From assembly GCA_001724265.1 (NCBI GenBank), contig MEDY01000067.1, positions 60,707 to 124,706 of the forward strand: 64,000 nt of DNA. Reading direction: 5' to 3'. Position 1 is the stretch's first letter; every line of letters starts with the position of its first letter. This document shows, in pieces, positions 11,859-21,100 of this stretch. The DNA is from Rhizaria sp. SCN 62-66 (lineage: Eukaryota > Rhizaria, unplaced). The position numbers and the translations under genes were made by a program. A model generated the notes under the pieces. The model was not told the DNA's origin. It did no database searches and saw nothing but the letters and a program-made list of their open reading frames with translations.

Positions 11859-12724
11859 GCAGTCTGCCGTCAGTAAGTCTCGACCATATCGTTTACACAG
11901 TATAGAGTTAGTTTAACGCAAGCAAGCGCACCCGCATGCCTAAGAGCGTGTGATCACGCTTGCTATTGCGTTTAACCCACTCAAAACCCTTACAAAACAA
12001 AACAAAACACGTGCTTTGCATGAACAAACGCAACAAATTCTCACAACACAAATGCGGCATAACACGCAACTCAGCGACTCGAGGACGTTGGTACGTCCGG
12101 CATCGTCGTCTGGGAGGGGCAGTTTCTCTCGGCTCGAGCAGGCTGGTGGTATATTTAAGTTAAGCCTGAGCAACTGTCCCTCTCTGTGTCTGCGCTGTAA
12201 TCCAGTCACACGTTCGCTCTCAGTAAGCGTATGACTTTCTGTGGACCTGTCTGTGCTGTATTCGTTGCTGATGTTGTTGCATAGCACTGATGAATTGAGT
12301 GTGCGGGCAGCGTGGGCGGCGAGTGCTCCGTTTGAGCGCGCGCCGTCCGCCTTTACACAACACGCGCTGTGTGCATGTATTATGCTGCACGCGCGGGTCT
12401 TTTATTTTGCCAAAGCCAAAGCTGTGACGCAGACGCGCACTCGCAAGCATTATTTTAATAAAATCCTACATTGTCTTCGATTTTGTGACCGAAAAATTGC
12501 TATCACAACTACAATGATCACGTCAGTTGCTCACGTCGCGTCCAAGAGTGCGTGCTTTCATTCTAGCATAGTGATGTGAGCCAGTGGGCATCGAAAGAAA
12601 ATAGGCTATGTATCAATTGTAGGTTTTAAAATCAAAATCTCCGAGTCCGTCGTCATTTACTTCAGACCTTTGCTGTTCAGGAGACCTGTCACTGCTCACT
12701 TGTTGTCACTTGTTGACAGTCACT
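11859..12724. other. Intergenic region between convergent genes
   Basis: About 0.87 kb between NDUFB7 and the AAA-like gene, both pointing inwards. Composition is mixed and no open frame looks like protein. An AATAAA occurs on the plus strand at 12457-12462 and its complement at 12401-12406, but both are distant from the stops and are weak polyadenylation candidates. Confidence 0.4.
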
Positions 12725-13858
12725 TCAAACCTCTGACCGCAGCTCAAGCCTGCCGGGCCGCAGCAGCGCCGAGTCGAGCCTGGCCTCTACGGCGCCGCCC
12801 GCGCTGCCGCAGCCGTGCATAATCCCGATCACCACCAGCGCGCCCGCGCTCGCGTTCCCGGCGCTCTCACCGCTGCTCTCGTCCCTGTGAGTGCCGTTAG
12901 AGCGCGCAATGGTGGCGTTACGCGCGCGGTCGCCGACGGCGGTGACGTCGCCAGCAGCGGGCCCGTCCAGCGCAGTCAACAGATAGCCCACGACAGCGTC
13001 GCCCGCACGATACACCTCGCGCTTGCTATTGCTGTTACCGTTGCTGTTGTTGGTAGACTGTGACTGTGAAGCCGGGGGGCCGCGAACGTGGCCGATTGCG
13101 TCGATATTGTCGAGAATGACGACCTTGGGGGCAGAGTACGAGAACTGACACGGCTGCTCTGTCACAGCTGCGCTTTCGATGCGCTCAGCGGAGTCGGGCT
13201 TCGCAGCAGTGGCGTCAGCAGCAACAGAGGGCTCACCTGCAGTCCTACTGCTCATATCCGCCTTGTTGCTGTCTGCAGTAGCGTTCGTGACCGTGAGTAA
13301 AGGGGCCAGTGTGGCAATGATCTCCTTCTCGATCTCCTCCTGAAGCAGCGCCTCACGGTCCTCCGGCCTGACTTCCCCGCCGCGCGCCGCCAGCGCCTCC
13401 CTGGCGCGCTCCGCGGCTGCGCGACACAGCCTGTCGCAGTCCGCGACCACGACATCAGCGGCGTGCAGCTGGCCGGCGACGTGCCGCGCGAGCGCAGAGC
13501 GCGCCACGAGGGCCGGCGGGGCGGTCGATACGCCGTGAATAAGCAGGCCACAGGCGTCGCGGAGGCCTAGCGCGGCGCGCGCGGCGGGTGGCAGCTGGCG
13601 CGGCATGACGAGGCGGCGCATAAGGGCCGGCACGGCGGCAGAAGCGGGCAGGTTCGGCGGCAGCGGCGGTGCGGGGGCCGCTCCGGGGGCGCCGGGGGCG
13701 CCGGGGGCAGATGATGGCGGGGTGAGGCCCATCATGGCGAAGAGAGAATCCATGGGGCGTTCGTGGGCAGCGGGGTAGCGCACGGGAAAGTGGGCGGGGA
13801 ACGAAGGCTCAACAGGGGCAAGGTAGGATTTGGTCGCTAAGTGGGGGAATAAAGGCAA
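12725..13858 (-). CDS. AAA-like protein with degenerate ATPase motifs
   Basis: A single-exon frame of 377 residues, ending in TGA. The second half has the skeleton of an AAA ATPase domain: GLLIHGVSTAPPALVAR at about 104-120 where active members have GLLLHGPPGTGKT; KVVILDNIDAIG at about 245-256 where Walker B would be; VVGYLLTALDG at about 289-299; and LDSALLRPGRLE at about 361-372, close to the LDPALLRPGR signature of the NSF/CDC48/PEX group. The Walker A Gly-Lys-Thr is gone and the Walker B acidic pair reads Asp-Asn, so ATP hydrolysis is unlikely. The protein ends just after the RPGR motif and lacks the helical lid. It could be a pseudo-ATPase partner of an active AAA protein; the partner is unknown. 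The start could be the ATG at 13858 or one at 13753 (Met36). It is divergent with the C12orf56-like gene. Confidence 0.65.
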   Translation of the reverse strand: MPLFPHLATKSYLAPVEPSFPAHFPVRYPAAHERPMDSLFAMMGLTPPSSAPGAPGAPGAAPAPPLPPNLPASAAVPALMRRLVMPRQLPPAARAALGLRDACGLLIHGVSTAPPALVARSALARHVAGQLHAADVVVADCDRLCRAAAERAREALAARGGEVRPEDREALLQEEIEKEIIATLAPLLTVTNATADSNKADMSSRTAGEPSVAADATAAKPDSAERIESAAVTEQPCQFSYSAPKVVILDNIDAIGHVRGPPASQSQSTNNSNGNSNSKREVYRAGDAVVGYLLTALDGPAAGDVTAVGDRARNATIARSNGTHRDESSGESAGNASAGALVVIGIMHGCGSAGGAVEARLDSALLRPGRLELRSEV

Positions 13859-14421
13859 TTGATGGTATTAAACCACAATTTTTCAAATAAAGTCGCATAA
13901 GTTAATAGATAGACCTTAGATTTAAGTCTGATAGTCGACGGTGTAGTGAAGGAGGTTCAGGGATGATAGAGGTAGTGGCATCGCAAAGGATCGCAACGAA
14001 AGGGACTTGATCAAGGTCAACAAAACAGTGTGAATCAAGCACTAGCGTCCGTCTGTGGATGACGCAATCTACTTCCAAATATTCCATACTGATTTAAATA
14101 AAATCTTTAAATTATGCATCTCGAACTTTCGTCTGTGGCTCTACACACTTCATCTGCTAACCGCCAACTTTGAATCTTGCCACCCTTTCCCGCCCACACT
14201 CATCTGCACTACATCGCATTCTTGCTCCTCGCAGCGAACCTTTTCGTCTACATAAACCTGTGTGCTGGCTTGGATCGCTATACTTAACGACTTTGGTGTG
14301 GGTATATTCCTAAAGCACCTGCAGCTTTTTTCTGCACAATCACCTTGAATCAAGGCAGGACGCGCGAACACACACAACAGCTCTCTGTGATCGCACGGCA
14401 CAGCAACCGCACGCGCCCCCA
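13859..14421. promoter_or_regulatory. Divergent intergenic region (AAA-like / C12orf56-like genes)
   Basis: It lies between two outward-facing starts, so it must contain both promoters unless there are upstream exons. It is AT-rich in the middle. I see no recognisable regulatory element. Confidence 0.4.
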
Positions 14422-17143
14422 ATGTCCGGTTCCCTGCGCCGCCCCGATCCGATGCGCTCGGAGGCCGCGCTGCACCGCGCGTTTCCGCCGTCCGTGTTCT
14501 CGCAGATCGTGTACTTCGAGCAGGCTGTGCTGGCCGACTCAGCCTCGTTCAAGCACATCGGCTACCGCACCTTCGTCGTGACCCAGGACGCCTTCTACGT
14601 GCTCGACCTGGAGAAGCCCGGCACCCGGCCCGACCACGCCGTCGCCTTTACTGATGTTGCGCTGGTGGACGTGCTCGAGGACGCTGCGCAGTTCTTCCCC
14701 GAGGACCTCGCGGCGCTCACCACGCACATCCGCCTCCACCTCTCGGCCGCCGCGCCGCTCACCTCGCTCGCCGCCTTCGCCGGCCCGCACGCGCAGACTG
14801 ACGGCGCGCTGGCCGGGCCCTGGCCCGGCAGCAGCGCCGGCGTCGCCACGACGGTGCAGCGCGCGCCCGCGCCCTCGGCGTCCGCGCTCGGCGGTGAAGG
14901 GGCGGCCTCGGTGACGGACACGACGCCGCTGCTGGCGACCGGCGGCGCGCAGAGCGTGCCCACGGCCGGCGTCGCCACGGTGTCAGCGAGCAACGGCAGC
15001 GGACTGATTGACTTCTACTCGATCTATGAGGACTCGCAGCTGCTGTACTACCTGCAGAGGACCTGGATGCACGCCAAAACGGTACGTTTGCGCCGCAAAT
15101 CTACATGCGCGTTCACATTTCACCTACGCGGGCCTAGAGTTAACACTAAATACTTTATTAATGTGTTACCTTTTCAAAAATAAGTTGTTTCACTGCACAT
15201 TTCTGACTCTTGACTGGAACCTCGCACTAACCTCGCACTCTTCACACTTTGCTTTGTATAGCGCGAGTCCCTGCCACTGCTGTACATAACGCGCCCCACC
15301 GCGGGCTCCTTGCTCTCGCAGCTGCCCTCGGCCTCGGCCGTCGGCGCCGTGTTCGCCGAGCTTAAGCGCCTCTATTTTGCCTGCGCCCCCGGGCTCCCGT
15401 CCCTCACAAACCCCAACAGCACCAGCAACAGCAACAGCAACAGTGCTGGCGCGAGTTCAGTGGTGGCGTCGTACGGCGCGGCCCCCGCGTCGCACGCGCC
15501 GACACTGACGGCGCTCTCGGCCGCGCTGACGCCTGTGCCGCTGCCCGCGCTGTCTCCTGCAGCCGTGGAGGCGCGCGTGGCGCTCACGGTCACCAAGCTG
15601 CGCGCGCTGGAGATGCTGGTGCTGCTGCTGTGCGGGCCTCTCGCCCTTCGCGCGCAGCGGCTGCTGCTGGCCGACGCCGCGCTGGTTGAGGCGTTGCTGG
15701 GCGAGGCGGCGGCGTATCTCCCGGACGTGGTGCCGTACTTGGCGGGGCAGGCGGCGGCCATGGCGGAGCAGCCGCTGGAGGACCCCGCCGAGGCCGAGGC
15801 GCAGATGCGCGTCGCTAAGGCCGCCGCTGCCGAGGCCGCCGCGCTCGCCGCCAACAGCAAGGACTCGGTTGCGATCAACGGCGGCATTGTGCCGATGATG
15901 AAAACCGCGCCGGGCGCTAAACCTGGCGCTGGCGGTGAGAACGCGCGTGAGGAGACTGTGGCCGTGTCGGTCGAGGACGGCCGCGGGTGGGAAAGCGAGG
16001 CCGCCGTGTACGAATCTCGGCCCGGACACGCCGTGGAGGAGCTGGCCAAGGTCGACTACCTCATCACCATTCTCACCGTGCTGCACAGGACTTTCGACGG
16101 CGCGCACGCGCTGGGACCCGCACGCGTGCACTTGGGTACGTTAAGCTTCGTGTCGACCGTCCACTTCCGAGTGTCGTGATGACTAATTTTCATATGTGTT
16201 GACATGAAATGCAAATTAATCAGAATTTGATATGAAATATACGCTCAATAATATTTTTTTGTTTGATTTTTTTGTTTTGTGCAACTCCATAGTGACGCAA
16301 GGCTCGTCGTCGCGGCTGCACGCCAAGCTGCTGACGATGCTGTTGGCGGACCCAGCCCGTACGCGCGCCGCCGGCACGGCCCACGCGCGCCTCGCGGCGG
16401 CGCGGCGGCGCGCGCAGGGCCGCGCCCGCGTGCGCGCCGAGGCGCAGCGCTGGGCGCGGGAGCGTGAGGACGCGATGCGCGGTGCGGGCGCCGGACTGGC
16501 CGCGGTCGATGCCGCGGTCGCGGAGGAGGAGCGGACCGCGCAGGACGTGTTCGCGAAGCTCAAGCTGAAGCTCTTCGAGCTCGACAACCACGCGGGGTGT
16601 CTGCTGTCGGTGCTCTTCGACACGTTCGACCACGCGCGCGTGCTGACGGCGCCCTCGACCGCGCCCTCCACGGCCGGCGCGGCCTCGGCCGCCTCGCGCC
16701 GCGCCGCGCTCACGGCTGCGGGGCCCGGTGCGGGCACGGGGCTGGTGTCGATCAACGCATCGGTCCCCGCGGGCGCGCTGGCGGCGATGGTGTCGGTGGA
16801 CACGCTCGCGCAGTTCCTGCTCACGGTCCCGGGGTTCGAGGCCGAGCGTGCGCCCGCGCTACTGCGGCGCGCGGCGGCGCTGCTGGGGCAGAAGCAGGCG
16901 CCGCACATGGGCTACTTCGCGTGCTGCGCACTTGACTGCGTGGTCAAGACGGCGGCGCGCGGGGAGACGCTGCGCGCGAGGCTGGCGCGCGATTGCGCTG
17001 AGCTGCTGCGGCACGAGCTGGGCAGCAAGGACGTCGCAGAGAGGTGCGCGGGCAGCCAGTACTTCTACTACAGGCGTGCGGGGGAGCTTGTCAAGAGTCT
17101 GCTCCGAATGGTGGGTCGAGACGGGGAGCGCATCATGGTCTAA
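14422..17143 (+). CDS. C12orf56-like protein
   Basis: Exons 14422-15081, 15262-16135 and 16293-17143 join in phase to 794 residues and end in TAA. The N-terminus matches the start of human C12orf56 as I recall it: an opening amphipathic segment (ALHRAFPPSVFSQIVYFEQA), then FKHIGYRTFVVTQDAFYVLD, AVAFTDVALVDVLEDAAQFF and ALTTHIRLHL, aligned in order over ~110 residues. This resembles a PH-like fold followed by a largely helical body. A low-complexity Ala/Ser stretch and an exon boundary at HAKT|RESLPLLYITR come next; the rest is helical and Ala/Arg-rich. The cellular role of this family is not established, so I give none. Both donors are GTACGT. At 794 residues it is longer than the human protein because of inserts. 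The assignment is from remembered similarity and needs a profile search. Confidence 0.65.
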
Positions 17144-17736
17144 GCGTCGCGGCCGCGCACGAATGCGCCCGATGTGAGTGTTACATAGAACTTGCTAGGT
17201 TATATTGACTTAATTATAGCTTCATTGTGGTGAATAAACTTGAATTATGATGTATTCTAGTCGTATAATATACATGTGTTGATCCCATCGAGTGCTCGAC
17301 ATTTCTTACGTACGAATACTCGAGAACAGGAGTATTTTGATGTCGCGGCTGTGACAAAGACGCTCGTTGGAGTTTCTGGCGTGGCAGTGGCTGATACCTG
17401 GCGAGCCCAGAACACAAGTCTCAATATATCGCAATTTTCGTCGTCATATTTGAAATTGGCGTTGAAATCAAATAATATTTTGTACATTGGATATTAATAT
17501 TTAATTAAATCTGACGAGTACGTGATGATAGTACTACCTAAGCAATTTAGCTCAGCCATCTCCTCCTCACCTTTCCCATCAATATCGCATCAGGCATCAC
17601 TCTCGCGTGCGAGGTTGATACCTGACGCAACAATCCCCCGAGCTTGGCGCGACACAGTCACATGTCTTAGAACGACGCCCCACAAGTAGCGTCTTCCTTC
17701 GATCACTCTGTATTGCACACAGCCTTCAACACAGGC
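17144..17736. other. Intergenic region before the PHD/ePHD gene
   Basis: AT-rich DNA between two genes on the same strand. It should hold the 3' end of the C12orf56-like gene and the promoter of the PHD gene. No RNA gene or protein-like frame was seen. Confidence 0.4.
17233..17238 (+). promoter_or_regulatory. Candidate polyadenylation signal AATAAA
   Basis: It lies 90 bases past the TAA stop of the C12orf56-like gene, a normal distance for a eukaryotic polyadenylation signal. AATAAA also occurs by chance in AT-rich DNA. Confidence 0.35.
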
Positions 17737-18102
17737 ATGGCCGACGATCCTGCTGCAGCTGCTCGAGCAGCTGCCGCCGAGGCCGCCGCGTTCACCTCAT
17801 CGATAACTGCTGGGCCCGGCACTCACAACCTGTCTGCAACCGCGCATGTGCCATTAGCAGCGCCGATGCCGGCTTCCTTAGCGTCTCCTTTCGAGCACGC
17901 ACTTCAATCAACGCAGCAGCGCCAACAATCGTTGGCATCCTCTGCTTCAGCATTCGTGCCGCAGCCGCAGCCACGTCCGCAGACGGGCTACGTCAGCGCG
18001 CCCATGATTGACACAGACAGCAGCAGCAGTCCTGCTGGCTCCAGCGACGCTAGCTTTGCCCCATCTGCGACTGCTGCGGCAGCTGCTGCGACAGCTGCTG
18101 CC

Positions 18103-18139
<37 letters not shown>

Positions 18140-21100
18140 GTGTTTCAGTTGCTGACGACACTGACTTTTAGTTGGGCGACGACGATGTCGTTGTCACACA
18201 TGCAGTCACCGGCAAACGTTTTATCTCTGTGAAACAGGAGCCTGGCTTGGAGAAAACGTCCTCCCAAACGCACGCCAAATCCCACTCCGGTGCGAGAGCA
18301 AGCGCGAGTGCGGGTGACAACGCCCGTCAGAACGCCAGCTCGAGCGCGGGTCCGCATGCCAAGCGCGCCCGCTTCAGCTCGAACTTCCACGCCGGGGACG
18401 CAGACGAAGTGACTCTTCTTGACGACGACGATGACGATGATGACGACGGCGACGACAATGCTGGCGGCGGCATCCCAGGCAGCAGTGATTGCCACGACGG
18501 CGACTACGGCGCGGACGAGTTGATGCTGAGCTACTGCAGCGTGTGCCACTTTAACGCGACGCTCGACGGCGACACCACGGTGCTTGTGTGCGACTTCTGC
18601 GGCACGCACGTGCACCGGCTCTGCTACGGCGCGCTCGAGCCCGCGGGCGAGCTCGAGTGGCTTTGTGACCCGTGCCAAGATGCAGTGCTCTGCGCCACGC
18701 TCGTTGCGGCGCGCGCGGGCGGCAAAGACCCCGCCGCGCTGCTCGACGCCCACGGCGCGGGGCTTGCGCCGCCGCCCGGTCCCGGCGCGCGCGATGACCC
18801 CAGCGCCGCCGCCACGGCCGCAAACAGCGGCGCCGCAAACAGAGGCACCTCGACTTCGAAGAGGAGGCTGCGGCGCGTGGGCGAAGGGCTGATCGTGCGG
18901 TCCGCGCCCGCACCCTTCGCGCCGTCCCGTGCGCTCGCGCTGTCAGAGGCGACGGCGGCCGCGGTGGCGCACGCGTGCGCGGCCATGGACCCCTCAGTCG
19001 TCGCCGCCGTCGCCGAGCGCGCCGTCGCCGAGATCGCCGCCGCGCGGGGCCCGCACGCCGCCGCCGCACGTACCGTGGGGCCCGCACTGTGGCGCGCCGC
19101 GGGGGGCGCCGACCCGCGCCGGGCGCTGCCCACGGCGAGCGGCGCGCTGCGGGCCGCGGCGACCGAGGCGGCGGCGCGCGCGGCCGAAGCGCCAGGGCCC
19201 GGACTGGTATCCTACGCGGCGGCCCCGCGGTGCCCGCTGCGGGAGCGGCGCGCGCTGGCGCGGCTGCACCGCGAGGCGCAGATCGTTCAGTACGCAATCG
19301 CGGTCGCAGGCGATGCCGCCGACTCGGACGCGGACGACGGCGACGGCAGCGGGATGCAGAGCGAGCACATCAGCCTCGGCGCGAGCAGCGGCGCCATCCG
19401 ACATAACAACAGCGGCAGCGCCATCCACCTCAGCAGCGACGACGACGGCAGAGCCGCGCGCGTGGCGACCCTCGGGTCCGGCGCCGGCGGGGCCGGAGTA
19501 TCTAGTCGCCCCACGCTCTCCTCGTCGCCGCTGGATTTCAGCGGGTCGCGTGCGTTCCAAGAGCTGTTGCATGCCGACAGCGACGACGACATCGGCTCGG
19601 TCAGCGCAGTGCTCAAGCTCGGCCACACCAACAGCAACAGCGGCGCCGCCGGCCTCAATGCGGCGGCGGCTGCAGCGGCAGCGCAGTTGCCGGGCTGCGG
19701 CCGCAGTGGCAGCGGGCGTCGCGGGGCCGCGGGGCGGGGCGGCGCGGCGGCCACGTACGCGCTGCCGCTGCTGCCCGCGACAGTGACGGCTCTGGAACGC
19801 GGTGCCGCCCCGGCGCTTGACGCGCTCGCTGAGGAGGTCGACGCGCGCCGCCAGCGCAACCAGCAGTCTCGCCAGCAACTGCAGCAGCAGCAGGAACAGC
19901 AGCCGCCGAGGGGGCAGCGCGCGGCAGGGTTCCTGTCGTTCCCGCCCGCGGTGGCTGCGGCGACGCTGCCGGCGTGCGCGGACCTCTCGCTGGCGGCGCC
20001 AGACCCCCTGCTGCGCCTGGGCTCGCATCTCTCGCGACGTGCGCTCATGACGGCGCTGCCGCAGCCGGCGTCGCTGGTGTCGTTCCCGGCGCCCGCGGAC
20101 CGGTCGACGGCCGCGCAGAAAGCCCCGCGCAGCGCCGCGTTCCAGCAGCGGATGTCGGCGTGCTGCGAGCTGTGCGGCATGTCCACGCGCCAGACGCTTG
20201 CCGCCGCGGGGTCGCGCGCGCCCGCCGCCGCGCAGCAGGTCGCGCTGAACACCAAGTTCCCGCACGGCATCGCCACCATGGCGCTCAAGCGGCTGCCCCC
20301 GCACGCCGCGGAGCCCGCGCTCGACGCCGTCATCGCCGCGCTGCTTGCGGTGCGGCCGCCGGAGCTCTTGGGCGACCGCGCCGCGCTCGCGGCCGCGCAG
20401 CGCGCCTCAGAGGCCGCCGACGCCGCGGCCGCCGCGGCCGCCTACGCTGCTGCTGCCACTACTGCTGGTGGTGGTGGCGCGAGCGCGAGCGCGAGTCCTG
20501 GTGCGTCGGCGGAAGAGGCGGCTGTGGAGGCTGCGCGGCGCAAGGAGCGCTCGCGCGCGGCGGCGGCGCTGGCGTCTGTGGTCGACAACTGGCAGTGGGC
20601 GCAGGCAGTGGCGCTGACGGAGCTGCACGCGGCGGCTAAGCGCGCGCCGCTGGTGACGACTGTGCCAGTGGGCCCCAACCGGCCGCGCATCCCGGGGCCC
20701 GTTGACCTCGACGCTCACAGCGATGCCAGCACCAACAACAGCGGTGCTGATAAGTATAAGGATAACAACAAGGACAATGCTGCCGGAGATGGCAACGCAG
20801 TGATCGCTCAGGACAGCGATGCAGAGCGCGGTCGCGGCAAACAACAGCTGCGCACAGTGGCGCGCGAGCGCGTACGTCGGCGCGTGCGCGCGGCGCTCGA
20901 AGCCGCGTCGCAGCGCCGCCTCTCTGCGCTCGAGGTCTACACGCCCGCGGAGGCCGACGCTGTGCGCGCCGCCGCGCTCCGCCAGCATCTCCAGTCCCTG
21001 TCGCTCGCGGGCGGCATGTCGCGAGACGGAGCGGCCGCGACGGACGCGCTGCCTGCGGCGGACGCGTTGCTGGCGGCGCCTGCACGGTACGTGCACGGCG

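Noticed and set aside
18994-20304. Long open frame on the minus strand opposite the PHD/ePHD gene (also at 20407-22128)
   Set aside because: GC-rich coding DNA has few stop codons in any frame. The translations are Arg/Ala-rich with no motif, while the plus strand has zinc fingers in frame.
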